A stretch of 64,000 bases of DNA from Norana najaformis (lineage: Eukaryota; Annelida; Clitellata; Crassiclitellata; Hormogastridae): NCBI GenBank assembly GCA_964023275.1, contig OZ029915.1, positions 34,964,573 through 35,028,572 on the forward strand, given 5' to 3'. Shown here piece after piece: positions 9,976 to 21,008 of this stretch; position 1 is the first letter of the stretch, and the number at the start of each line of letters is the position of its first letter. A program made the position numbers and the translations under genes. The notes beneath the pieces are model-generated. The model searched no databases, was not told where the DNA came from, and worked only from the letters and a program-made list of their open reading frames with translations.

Positions 9976-12350
9976 GTCCATTCCACCTTTCAAACAGCTC
10001 GATGTCTGCTCGCCTAAGTCCTTTTATGCACGTGTTGTTAAAACTATTAAGACCTGTGTCTACGCGCGATGGACTGACGGCTTCCCTCGAGTCTCTTAGA
10101 CTAACGTCTGCTACTGGGTCGGTTAGACGGTTAGCGGCCACTTGGACTCCGACGATAGGACGGAATGAAGGCTTGCGTTTGGTTATAGGTAGTCCGCAGT
10201 TTGCTTTTACTTATGCCGGTATTTAGACAAGCCATTTACAATACAGATGCACACCTATAGGCCTAGGTTGTAGGCATGTAATACAAGTCTACGAGTAGGC
10301 GTGGCTCTATCAAGGCCAGCTTATAGGCTGTATAACGTGGATACTAACTGAGCCTGTAGTGTCGACTCTGCTATCGTGAATTTCTTACACGTGTTGAGAT
10401 TTCTGAGGAAATGGGAGCTATGCATACAGCAAATCGAAGACGGTTGTTGGTAACACAAGTGAATTGCATATGTTTTTAAGGCAGCGACGCTGACTTGCGA
10501 AGACCTTGAATGCGGCCGAAGTGCTTACGATGTAATGTAAACTAATCTCCGAGCGTGGCACATCAGGAAGTGCTAGGCTAAGGAAGGGCACGAGTAGGAA
10601 CGGCGGTGCCTTGGACGAAACTTAAAATGCAAGAAGAGGAAGAAGCATCGTTTCCAGTCAGTATATACTCGGCCACTCGGATGTTTGGGCGTAACGAACA
10701 GAGCAGAAAAACGTCGGCTTAGCTTTGATGTTTGTAATGTTTTGCAGAAGATTATTGTGGGAGATTGCGCCCAGTTTGCGATTACACAACGATAAGGGCG
10801 ATGACTTAGCACCTCCGCCCACTTTTTCAGGGTGCCTCATGAAATTCGCTTAGCAGGGTAGGTGGGTGCGTCAGTCAGTCCGACAGTCTAGCGGATGGAA
10901 TTGGAAGGATGGATGAATAGATGACTGTATCGATCGATTGATCGATGGACGAACAGACCTGAAGATAGACAACACCTGCAGTTTTGAAAGAATAGGTTTT
11001 TAGCTTTAGGTTTGAAGGGTTTATTTTTCAGATGACGTACGCAGAGTCATGGCGGTGCATAGACTATTCAAAGCATCGCCATGACGATCCAAGAACGGAT
11101 GCTTTAAAATATTTTCGTTACTGCAGGAGATAGTGCTGTTGTGCGATCGGTGCCGTCGATAGGTCTACTGTTTGCTTATCTGTTGAGTTCGGAATGTTTT
11201 TGCTCGGACTTTCATGTGTGGCCCCGCATGTGCTGAGATAAATAACTAGACAAACAAATGCTCTCTTTGTAATAATACAAGCATTCTTGCAGGGTTGCGT
11301 AGCAAGTAATGCAGCGAGAAGGCGTTTGTTTAAGCTTAGACAATGAAGGGCAGGAATGGAATTTTAAAGTTCATTGTCACTGGGAACAGTGGAGTTGAAG
11401 CTATCTCTGATGGAATGGGAAAGTGGCATTTAAAAGCAAATAGTAAAACTGTATTAACCTTAATCAGAATAATTCATATTGTGTCGGATTAAGGCGAACG
11501 AATATCCTTGATCTCACAGTATTAGTAGGATGAATTCAAAATTCAAATGGAGGTTATGGGGCGAACGCCCCAAAAACAGATCATCAGACAGACTGGCGGG
11601 AGGTACAGAGGTAGGCCCTTTGCAAGATTTGACAGAACCCTGAATTAAAATGGAGGTCACCCTCACTGTCCGCCATATGGCTGTCATCCGAGTCACCTCA
11701 GGGTGTAGGCCGATGCGCAATCTTTCTTTCAGTAGTTCGAAAGTCGCATAGAGGATCGCACAAATCACACGTGCATTCACACATACGCTCACACAAAAAT
11801 TAAGCTTAAATGTTTTAGCCTGGAAGAAATCCTTCAGCCAACGATAAATTGCAGAGTTGGGCAAGAAAAGGGAACACCTCATCGACAAATTCGTTCAGGA
11901 GGAGCAAAGAATGTGGTCAAGAGCCCACGTTCTTGGTTTAAGAGGTAGCATAAGCGATTTCAGCTCTGCCATTCATCATTTCGAGCTGATCTAGACGGCA
12001 CTGTGTTGACGAGTGTTGGGTTGAAGCTGAGCCCTTTGTCGCTTTACGGAAATCAAATTAATCATATAGCGCATGCAAGTAAATCTCCACAGCAAACGAT
12101 GGACTCTGCGATGTGCGCGAACGGCCCATATAATTCCAGAGCCGCCGGTTGTCGTATGAGAGGCGGACGATCAGACTCTCCCAACAGCTTTGCTCCTCTT
12201 CCTGGAAGCAGTGTTTTTTAGAAGCCGAATCTATTTACTGTGGTCCTTGGCTTCTAGCCCTGTCTTCATGAAATGGCGCTCAGTTCGCCTAATTGTCCTG
12301 CACATCACTCTGCACCCGATGCGAACAGAGCATAACAGGAGCCTGCGGTT
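9976..12350. other. no gene seen
   Basis: Open frames here are short (none above about 125 codons) and none shows a recognisable domain or a good splice-site context. Around 10860-10960 the DNA is simple (GGATGGATGAATAG, ATCGATCGATTGATCGAT). The rest appears unique or decayed. Confidence 0.45.
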
Positions 12351-13472
12351 GATGACAGAGCCAGGTGTAGATGACAGAGCCAGACGTAGATGACAGAGCC
12401 AGATGTAGATGACAGAGCCAGGTGTAGATGACAGAGCCAGACGTAGATGACTGAGCCAGGTGTAGATGACAGAGCCAGGTGTAGATGAGAGAGCCAGGTG
12501 TAGATGACAGAGCCAGACGTAGATGAGAGAGCCAGGTGTAGATGACAGAGCCACACGTAGATGACAGAGCCAGACGTAGACGACAGAGCCAGGTGTAGAT
12601 GACAGAGCCAGACGTAGATGACAGAGCCAGGTGTAGATGACAGAGCCACACGTAGATGACAGAGCCAGATGTAGATGACAGAGCCAGGTGTAGATGACAG
12701 AGCCAGACGTAGATGACTGAGCCAGGTGTAGATGACAGAGCCAGGTGTAGATGAGAGAGCCAGGTGTAGATGACAGAGCCAGACGTAGATGAGAGAGCCA
12801 GGTGTAGATGACAGAGCCACACGTAGATGACAGAGCCAGACGTAGACGACAGAGCCAGGTGTAGATGACAGAGCCAGACGTAGATGACAGAGCCAGGTGT
12901 AGATGACAGAGCCACACGTAGATGACAGAGCCAGACGTAGACGACAGAGCCAGGTGTAGATGACAGAGCCAGACGTAGATGACAGAGCCAGGTGTAGATG
13001 ACAGAGCCAGACGTAGATGACTGAGCCAGGTGTAGATGACAGAGCCAGACGTAGACGACAGAGCCAGATGTAGATGACAGAGCCAGACGTAGATGACAGA
13101 GCCAGACGTAGACGACAGAGCCAGACGTAGATGACAGAGCCAGACGTAGACGACAGAGCCACACGTAGATGACAGAGCCAGACGTAGACGACAGAGCCAG
13201 ATGTAGATGACAGAGCCAGACGTAGACGACAGAGCCACACGTAGATGACAGAGCCAGACGTAGATGACAGAGCCAGGTGTAGATGACAGAGCCACACGTA
13301 GATGACAGTGCCAGGCGTAGATGACAGAGCCAGATGTAGATGACAAAGCCAGACATAGACGACAGAGCCAGACGTAGATGACAGAGCCAGACGTAGATGA
13401 CAGAACCAGGTGTAGAGGACAGAGCCAGGTGTAGATGACGGAAACAGACGTAGACAACAGAGCCAGGTGTAG
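12351..13472. repeat. 19-bp minisatellite, about 59 copies, with a 266-bp higher-order period
   Basis: Units of the form GATGACAGAGCCAGACGTA vary at a few fixed sites (GACG/GTGT/CACG/GATG, GATG/GACG, CAGAG/CTGAG/GAGAG). A block of 14 units starting near 12401 recurs at 12667 with the same order of variants, giving a 266-bp (14 x 19) higher-order repeat. Both ends are more degenerate than the middle. On the minus strand all three frames stay open, because 3 x 19 bp encodes a 19-residue repeat (SGSVIYVWLCHLHLALSST). The resulting open frames of about 355-427 codons are not convincing genes. Confidence 0.95.
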
Positions 13473-13634
13473 GGCCAAAATATGATTTGTAGTCTTTCCA
13501 ATTCTCCCTCCCATTATAACCTACAAAGCGAACACCGATACTGAAGGGATATCTTCGCGCATGGATTGACTGACATGGGACTGTTTTCGAAATCTACAAA
13601 CTTCACTGAGGCGATTACCACTAAGTCCCTTATG
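13473..13634. other. no gene seen
   Basis: Short unique-looking spacer between the minisatellite and a SINE head. Confidence 0.4.
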
Positions 13635-13639
13635 TTATT

Positions 13640-13745
13640 CGATCAGGGTCCGTGATGGTGCAATGTTTAATTAGCGTTCAGGATTGTCAACCCCAAAGGT
13701 CGGGGGTTAAAATTCCCGCCAGGGCAGAAAAGAACTTCAGAATGT
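13640..13745 (+). mobile_element. tRNA-derived SINE head (probable)
   Basis: GTCCGTGATGGTGCAATG resembles a tRNA 5' arm and A-box region. About 45 bp later GGTCGGGGGTTAAAATTCCCGCC has the form of a T-arm and B box. The sequence to about 13860 may be the SINE body. No second copy of this exact type was found here. Confidence 0.4.
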
Positions 13746-13984
13746 CTGTTTCATTGGCGCCCCTAGCGAACTATAGGTAATAAAATGAATGTACCGGCTG
13801 TACACCATCAAAGGAAAGCTAAGACGGCGAGGGGATAAGTGCGAGGGGATAAATCCTACCCTAATCAGTCTTCAATTTTCTCTCAGCTTAAACACAACCC
13901 ACTATGGGCGAAAGAAACTGTTATGCAAATTTAAGAGGATCTAAACGATAAAGCACTGTATCCTTGTAGTCTAAACACTAAATG

Positions 13985-14150
13985 TAAACGTACACATATT
14001 TCTATAGCGACCGTGTGGCCTCCACCCTGCTCATTTGCAGTGAATTTATCGGGTAAGAACCGTACTGCTGCCCGTTTGAATGGGCGCCGCCTTCGTCTAG
14101 GGACCGTGCTGGCCCGAGATTCAAATATCTGAAATATAGCCACAGTCGGT
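13985..14150 (-). mobile_element. SINE-like dispersed repeat
   Basis: The block TTTCTATAGCGACCGTGTGGCCTC...TGCCCGTTTGAATGGG...GACCGTG-TGGCCCGAGATTCAAAT recurs at 43117-43265, and its left part recurs near 8372. On the minus strand ATTTGAATCTCGGGC resembles a Pol III B box, so a tRNA-derived SINE is plausible. The relationship between copies is seen directly; the class is inferred. Confidence 0.5.
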
Positions 14151-14589
14151 CGCTGGTTTCATGCGGTGGCGGATTTTGCGGAACTTCTATAATTTTAGTA
14201 GGGATATAGGCCTACCGTTATTTCTATATATTGATGCTGTGTCATAAGAAGGATGATTAGCGTCACCCTCCTCCTTTATCCAGGCTTGGGACTGGCACCA
14301 CCCGAGTACGGCAGTGGCGGAGTTGGATACCGATCGCAGCCTAATAAATATATTTATTCGTGCTGACAGGCTCGCCTTCGAAAACACGTGCAGGCAATAG
14401 CTCATAATTTGTGCAGCCTATGCATGACGTTTGCCTGTCGTGGCTCGTTGAAGCGCTCGCGCAGTGGTAGGCCTAGTTCCACTTAGCACTGCAGAACTAG
14501 ACAGTAGCCTTTGCCCTCTTTGAACCGAGTGGCCTTGAAACACGCTCTTCCTTTGCGTTAATTCCATTTATGCTAATTTATCATCACTC

Positions 14590-15240
14590 AAGCATAACCG
14601 TAGCGCTCCGAATTCTTAATTCACTCCACTGGCTGAAATTCTTGAACGCATTCATTTCATAATTCTTTGTCTAACCTATAACTCTCTGCAAAACTTCCAA
14701 CCTACTTTTCTTCGCAAACTCTCTACCATCCAATCACTCCCGCTCTACCCGTTCGTCGTCTTACATCACTCCGGTCCGTCCCCCTGTAAATACTCATCTT
14801 AAGTTCTCTAACCGATCCATATACCACATTCCACATTGAACCGCGACTCCGGAACATCTCCCTCCTGAATTTCGCAAATTTCTCCGTTTCTGTATCTCTT
14901 CTGTCATTCACCCACTATCATCTATCCCAATTTTCCAAACCCCTGTATCTATTACTCCTCAGGCTTTTCATTCAAACCTGAAGTCTCACCTTTTCAAGGA
15001 AATCTTAACCTGACCCATTCAATCCGCCGCCTTTCCATTTCTCTCAACCTAAACACAACCCACCGTAACATCTCCTCTGTCTCTTCCTCTCTCTCTAACC
15101 TTCTGGCAACTGAACTTTGTTCTTCACGTGGTATCTTTGGACAACCCCTCTGACTTGTCGCAGCGCTCGGTGAATAAGCTGATGCCCTGCGCTTGGCTTT
15201 CAGATAGCGCTGTAAAAAATTAGAGATTACGATTACGATC
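14590..15240 (+). mobile_element. decayed CR1/L2-like LINE ORF2 C terminus and 3' end
   Basis: Frame-shifting translation gives the order typical of the C terminus of CR1/L2-type ORF2: a CTCCACTGGCTGAAATTCTTGAACGC block (SLHWL-), then FVLTYNSLQNFQPTFLRKL, which matches the family's LTYKALHG..P.YL..LL. A Ser/Arg-rich stretch and an F...LKS-like segment follow. The copy then ends with TAGCGCTGTAAAAAATTAGAG and an ATTACGATTACGATC tail at about 15205-15240. Several stops and shifts show it is dead. Confidence 0.6.
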
Positions 15241-16063
15241 TGTAAGTTGCAACTGTTGCTCCAACGATCAACAACTGCAACGACGACTTAAGCTGAAATT
15301 GTTAAAGCAAAATGTCTGAAAGGATTTTGTGGTAACAGCATCGCAACAACAAGAGCAACTGAGCAACGTCAACTAAAGCAATTGTAGTTACCCACAGCGG
15401 ACAGTTTAGCCAGGGTTCAATAACTTGTATGAAAGCGCCAGTGTTTCTAAGAGCCTAGATTAGACAAGTCAACACTAACTGTTGCGTGACTTAAGTCTAA
15501 ACTGTGACGGCACAGCGACCCTGCAGCTCAGCCCAGTGGTTGTCCCCTAGGCCCCACACACGTCCAAAATAACTGTTGCTGCTGCTCTTGAATATTTGGC
15601 TCAAGTAACCAGTTTATTCATTGCCCATTCAAGCACAAACACCGAGCATTTGACTGTCATTGAACAGAAGCCTAAACACGCGTTTTCGGACCCGTAGCAT
15701 ATATTCAGCTTTTCTACAGGAAACCACCACGCAACTAACGATCGCAGCAACATATACATAGGCCTATATGCAGTTACATCCAAAGGAGCAATAAAATTAA
15801 TAGCGCAATACAAGCACCGTCTGTGATTTCTCCGCCTTGGCGCCGATGTTGATTCTCCCCACGTATATAAACCTAGAGAGGTTACATGGGCTGTGTAAAC
15901 TGGTCTAGGCGAGCAACAATATGGTGATGTGTATTGATTGAAAGTGTGGCCAAGTGCATGGAATGGGCCTTCGTGTCTTTTTGAATCAACATCCTCTCTG
16001 TTTAATTGAGCCTACTTTAAAAGGGCAATGCGTACATTTTGGGGCCAAGGTAAAAGGTAGCAC
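15241..16063. other. no gene seen
   Basis: Only short open frames. Around 15241-15360 the DNA is rich in CAACTGCAACGAC-like words. It flanks the LINE target site at 16064. Confidence 0.4.
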
Positions 16064-16076
16064 AATGAATTTTAAT
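16064..16076. repeat. target-site duplication, left copy
   Basis: AATGAATTTTAAT here is identical to 20636-20648. The pair brackets the LINE 3' tail on this side (TCTTCTTC begins at 16077) and the LINE 5' end on the other. Confidence 0.8.
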
Positions 16077-16225
16077 TCTTCTTCTTTTATTCTCCTCCGT
16101 CAGGCCAATGGGCCAACGATGAGGCCTCAACTTGTCGTCTCCAGGCACTTCTGTCTCTGGTTTTGTCCACCGCTTCCCTCATATCCATGTTCCACGCCTT
16201 CAGATCATCCCTTATATTGTCCATC
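16077..16225 (-). repeat. duplicated LINE 3' terminus
   Basis: This matches 18484-18642 at nearly every position (for example AACGATGAGGCCTCAACTTG and TCTCTGGTTTTGTCCACCGC in both). The match stops sharply after CTTATATTGTCCATC. It encodes the last about 45 residues of the LINE protein, with a few substitutions. Its tail is AAG-rich and abuts the left target-site copy. Confidence 0.9.
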
Positions 16226-16228
16226 TAT

Positions 16229-16446
16229 ATTTGCAGTGTGTAGTAGATGTACACATTTGCGGTGTGTAGTGGATGTACACATTGCGTAGTGTAGTAGATG
16301 TACACATTGCGGTGTGCAGTCGAGGTACACATCGCGGTGTGTGGTCGAGGTGCACATTGCGGTGTGTAGGCGATATACACATTTGCGGTGTGTAGTAGAT
16401 GTACACATTTGCGGTGTGTAGTAGATGTACACATTTGCGGTGTGTT
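16229..16446 (-). repeat. short inverted arm of the 26-bp minisatellite
   Basis: About eight diverged units of the form TGTACACATTTGCGGTGTGTAGTAG, the reverse complement of the main array to the right. Units vary in length (some lack a T) and in sequence, so this arm is more decayed than the main array. The junction with it is a short non-repeat segment at 16447-16472. Confidence 0.9.
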
Positions 16447-16472
16447 GTCGAGGAACTCAATCCGCAACGTTT

Positions 16473-18480
16473 ACATCTACTACACACCGCAAATGTGTAC
16501 ATCTCCTACACACCGCAAATGTGTACATCTACTACACACCGAAAATGTGTACATGCACTACACACCGCAAATGTGTACATCTACTACACACCGCAAATGT
16601 GTACATCTACTACACACCGCAAATGTGTACATCTACTACACACCGCAAATGTGTACATCTACTACACACCGCAAATGTGTACATCTACTACACACCGCAA
16701 ATGTGTACATCTACTACACACCGCAAATGTGTACATCTACTACACACCGCAAATGTGTACATCTACTACACACCGAAAATGTGTACATCTACTACACACC
16801 GCAAATGTGTACATCTACTACACACCGCAAATGTGTACATCTACTACACACCGCAAATGTGTACATCTACTACACACCGCAAATGTGTACATCTACTACA
16901 CACCGCAAATGTGTACATCTACTACACACCGCAAATGTGTACATCTCCTACACACCGCAAATGTGTACATCTACTACACACCGCAAATGTGTACATCTAC
17001 TACACACCGCAAATGTGTACATCTACTACACACCGCAAATGTGTACATCTCCTACACACCGCAAATGTGTACATCTCCTACACACCGCAAATGTGTACAT
17101 CTACTACACACCGCAAATGTGTACATCCACTACACACCGCAAATGTGTACATCTACTACACACCGCAAATGTGTACATCCACTACACACCGCAAATGTGT
17201 ACATCTCCTACACACCGCAAATGTGTACATCCACTACACACCGCAAATGTGTACATCCACTACACACCGCAAATGTGTACATCTACTACACACCGCAAAT
17301 GTGTACATCTACTACACACGGCAAATGTGTACATCTACTACACACCGCAAATGTGTACATCTACTACACACCGCAAATGTGTACATCTACTACACACCGC
17401 AAATGTGTACATCTACTACACACCGCAAATGTGTACATCTACTACACACCGCAAATGTGTACATCTACTACACACCGCAAATGTGTACATCTACTACACA
17501 CCGCAAATGTGTACATCTCCTACACACCGCAAATGTGTACATCTACTACACACCGAAAATGTGTACATCTACTGCACACCGCAAATGTGTACATCTACTG
17601 CACACCGCAAATGTGTACATCTCCTACACACCGCAAATGTGTACATCTACTACACACCGCAAATGTGTACATCTACTACACACCGCAAATGTGTACATCT
17701 ACTACACACCGCAAATGTGTACATCTACTACACACCGCAAATGTGTACATCTCCTACACACCGCAAATGTGTACATCTACTACACACCGCAAATGTGTAC
17801 ATCCACTACACACCGCAAATGTGTACATCTACTACACACCGCAAATGTGTACATCTACTACACACCGCAAATGTGTACATCTACTACACACCGCAAATGT
17901 GTACATCTACTACACACCGCAAATGTGTACATCTACTACACACCGCAAATGTGTACATCCACTACACACCGCAAATGTGTACATCTACTACACACCGCAA
18001 ATGTGTACATCTACTACACACCGCAAATGTGTACATCCACTACACACCGCAAATGTGTACATCTACTACACACCGCAAATGTGTACATCTACTACACACC
18101 GCAAATGTGTACATCTACTACACACCGCAAATGTGTACATCTACTACACACCGCAAATGTGTACATCTACTACACACCGCAAATGTGTACATCCACTACA
18201 CACCGCAAATGTGTACATCTCCTACACACCGCAAATGTGTACATCTACTACACACCGCAAATGTGTACATCCACTACACACCGCAAATGTGTACATCTCC
18301 TACACACCGCAGATGTGTACATCTACTACACACCGCAAATGTGTACATCTCCTACACACCGCAAATGTGTACATCTAATACACACTGCAAATGTGTACAT
18401 CCACTACACACTTCAAATGTGTATATTTACTACAAACCCCAAATGTGTACATCTATTACACACCGCAAATGTGTACATCT
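16473..18480 (+). repeat. 26-bp minisatellite, about 77 copies
   Basis: Units of ACATCTACTACACACCGCAA + ATGTGT repeat with exact 26-bp spacing (16473 to 18475 is 77 x 26). The usual variants are CTAC/CTCC/CCAC, and CCGAAA in place of CCGCAA. The last four units are visibly decayed. Three units (78 bp) encode the same 26-residue repeat in every plus-strand frame, so the three overlapping open frames of 659-771 codons here are repeat artefacts. Confidence 0.96.
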
Positions 18481-18503
18481 ACTTCTTCTTCTTCTTTCTT
18501 CTT

Positions 18504-20632
18504 TTATTCTCCTCCGCCAGGCCAACAGGCCAACGATGAGGCCTCAACTTGTCGTCTCCAGGCACTTCTGTCTCTGGTTTTGTCCACCGCTTCCCTCATA
18601 TCCATGTTCCACGCCTTCGGATCTTCCCTTATATTGTCCATCCAAGTTTTTGGTTGTCTTCCACGGCTTCTTGTACCTTCTACATAACTATACATCGCCA
18701 TAGCCGGAAGTCTCCTGTCGTCCATTCTTGATACATGCCCGAACCAAGAGAGCCTTTTTTTCCTGATCCTGTCTACTACTGTATCCTTCAGCCCGAGCTC
18801 CCTGCTTATTACTTCGTTTCTGATCCTGTCTCTCCTGCTTTTGCCCAGCATTCTCCTCAGCGAGGCCATTTCTGCCACTAGCAGTCTCCTCTCGTCCTCC
18901 CTGCGCAGGCACCAGCATTCTGCTACGCACAGCAACACCGGGATGACAAATGATTCGTATAGCTTTTTCTCAGTTCTTATTGATATCTCTTTGCTTCTCC
19001 ATATCTTGCTTAATCTGCCGAACATCGCGCACGCCAAGCCAATCCTGCGTCTGATGTCTCTTGTACATTGTCCGTCTTCCGTTATAACGCTCCCCAGATA
19101 TACGAACTCTGTCACTTGTTCCAGGGTCCCACTCTCCAGTTTGACCTCCAGGTTCTCCTGCCTTTTCCCAACGGTCATTGTTTTGGTCTTTTGCGCGTTG
19201 ATTTTGAGGCCCAATCTTTTGCGGCTCTCGTCCACTCTGTCCGTCAGCTCCTGAAGATGGGTCGGTTTCTCCGCAACCAGGTCTATGTCATCCGCGAATC
19301 GTAGGTTGTTTAGGAGCCGCCCATTCACCATGACCCCGGCCTCGGTAGATCTCAGTGCGAGGCTCATAACTGCCTCCAGCAGCAGGTTGAATAGATACGG
19401 CGACAGTCCACAGCCCTGTCTTACTCCCACCTCCGTCTTAAACCATTCTGTTAGTTCCCCATCCACCTTCACTGCACTAAGCGATTTGCTGTACAGATCT
19501 TCCAGCAACTCTACCAGGCCTTCCGGAACCCCGTAGCTTCTCAGCACCTGCCACAGCCCCTGCTGCCACACGCTATCAAAGGCCTGTCTGAAGTCAATGA
19601 AGTTATTATACAAGATTTTGTTCCTTCCGAAATATTTCTCTGATAGTTGTCTAACCACAAATAATTGGTCTACTGTGCTTCGGCCAGCTCTGAAGCCCGC
19701 CTGTTCTTCTGCCACCACCGCCTCCACATGCCTCTTCAGACGCTGCTGCAGTATCTTGGTGTATACCTTCCCTGGGTTACTTAGCAGGCTAATTCCTCTG
19801 TAGTTTCCACATTCAGTTCTATCTCCTTTCTTGTGGATAGGGACAATAACTGCCTTCCCCCAGTCTGCTGGGCATTTTTTCTCTTGGCAAATTTTCCTGC
19901 ATAGCATGTGCAGCATCTCGGTCGAGCAGTCCCCTCCCGCTTGTATCATCTCTGCCGTGATGTTGTCCTCTCCCGGCGCCTTCCTTTTCTTCAGGTTCCA
20001 TATGGCTGCCTCCACCTCATCTCTAAGTATGTCCTCCATATTCTCCTGGTTATTACAGGCTGGCAGTTCTCTTAGTACTGTGCTATCTACTGGGTTTTGT
20101 TCGTTATACAGTGCTTCGTAATATTGCTTCCATCTCTGTTTGATCTCCTCTTTGTTCTCCAGCAGATTTCCGTTCTTGTCTTTTACTGCTGTCATCTTTA
20201 TTTTAACCGTGCCGCAGATTTCCCCTACCACCTGAAACAGCCTCCCAGCATTCTGCCCCTTCGCGTTATCTTCAACCTCAGTGCACTTCTCCTCCAGCCA
20301 CCGTTCTTTGCATCGCTTCACCTTCTTTTTGATCTCATTTGTTATCTTGTTATATTTTTTCCTGTTTTCCTCGCTGTGGGCTTTTGTTGCTCTCATGTTT
20401 CTTCTCTGATCGCTCAGATCCAACACTTCCTTTGAGATCCATGGTTTATGCTTCTGCTGTTTTCTGTATCCTAGTGCCTGCTGTGCCGCTTCCGTATAGG
20501 TGGCTTTGACCTCTTTCCATATCTTCTCTACCGTGTCCAGACCACCCGTGTTGACCTGTTTCCATCTATTGTCTATCAGTGCACTGTATTTGTGCCTGAT
20601 GCCTTCTTCTTTGAGCTCAAAGAAGAAGCTCA
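18504..20632 (-). CDS. LINE ORF2 fragment: reverse transcriptase and C-terminal domain
   Basis: This frame is uninterrupted. The linker (KAPGEDNITAEMI) precedes the RT fingers, with a block NYRGISLLSNPGKVYTKIL. Motif A reads FIDFRQAFDSV and motif B reads VGVRQGCGLSPYLFN. The catalytic FADDIDLV lies about 245 residues after KAPGED, and EFVYLGSVITEDGQ follows. The C-terminal part has WFGHVSRMDDRRLPA and RSRGRQPKTWMDNI, and the frame ends WPGGGE. The layout fits RTE-like non-LTR elements; clade assignment is by memory of motifs, not a search. The endonuclease domain and the true start are absent. Upstream of about 20632 the frame continues into host DNA by chance. RT motifs look intact, so the insertion may be fairly young, but alone it should not be mobile. 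Confidence 0.88.
20603..20628. repeat. perfect 26-bp palindrome at the LINE 5' junction
   Basis: The 13-bp half-site CTTCTTCTTTGAG is followed directly by its exact complement. A further CTCAAAG leads into the right target-site copy. This kind of fold-back and microhomology is expected at some 5' ends made during target-primed reverse transcription. Confidence 0.7.
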
Positions 20633-20635
20633 AAG

Positions 20636-20648
20636 AATGAATTTTAAT
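20636..20648. repeat. target-site duplication, right copy
   Basis: AATGAATTTTAAT, identical to 16064-16076. Confidence 0.8.
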
Positions 20649-21008
20649 AAATAGTGCCTGATCAAAACTATTATGATATCTGTTACACTTGATTTGCATC
20701 CTATCAGAGTTTCCCAATTGGCCACGTTCACTGGGCCTTCAACTGGCCTGCACTTTGCTGCTGGTGGTAAGTGGTGGCCAGATGTGGGCCCAATGTTGAT
20801 CCAACACATGTGGCTTTGTCCATCCATGAAAAGCCATGATTAAATAATTATATGCTATAGGGCTATACTGTACGTCGGCCCTCCATTTCTCTTCTTTGTC
20901 AATAATCTCTTTGGGGTCAAGTGACGGGATAAACAGATTTGAAGACAATTTTCCTATAAATTTTAAAGGTCTTCGTCGCTGCAATACACGCTGGCCTTAA
21001 AACAGGCC
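20649..21008. other. spacer with one possible orphan exon on the minus strand
   Basis: On the minus strand TGTATTGCAG|CGACGAAGACC (acceptor, exon from about 20979) opens a frame of about 45 residues that contains KFIGKLSSNLFIPSLDPKE and EEKWRADVQYSP. GTACAG or GTATAG near 20870 could serve as donors. I do not recognise it and found no partner exon. It could be chance or an unrecorded mobile-element piece. Confidence 0.25.

Larger units (their letters stand above)
16077..20635 (-). mobile_element. 5'-truncated RTE-like LINE with an internal minisatellite expansion
   Basis: Read on the minus strand the order is as follows: truncated 5' end at 20635; RT-bearing open frame to 18504; a first 3' end near 18484; a 26-bp minisatellite (18480-16473); the same minisatellite inverted (16446-16229); then a second copy of the terminal 150 bp of the LINE (16225-16077) ending in an AAG-rich tail. 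A single 13-bp duplication (AATGAATTTTAAT) lies immediately outside both ends. The simplest reading is one insertion, followed by internal duplication and minisatellite growth near its 3' end. The endonuclease domain is missing, as usual for 5'-truncated LINEs. Confidence 0.75.

Noticed and set aside
12231-13514. Three overlapping minus-strand frames of 355-427 codons with a hydrophobic repeat
   Set aside because: Product of the 19-bp minisatellite. All three frames are equivalent and flanking DNA has no coding signal.
16388-18703. Three overlapping plus-strand open frames of 659-771 codons
   Set aside because: They are the 26-bp minisatellite read in three frames; each gives the same 26-residue repeat by arithmetic.
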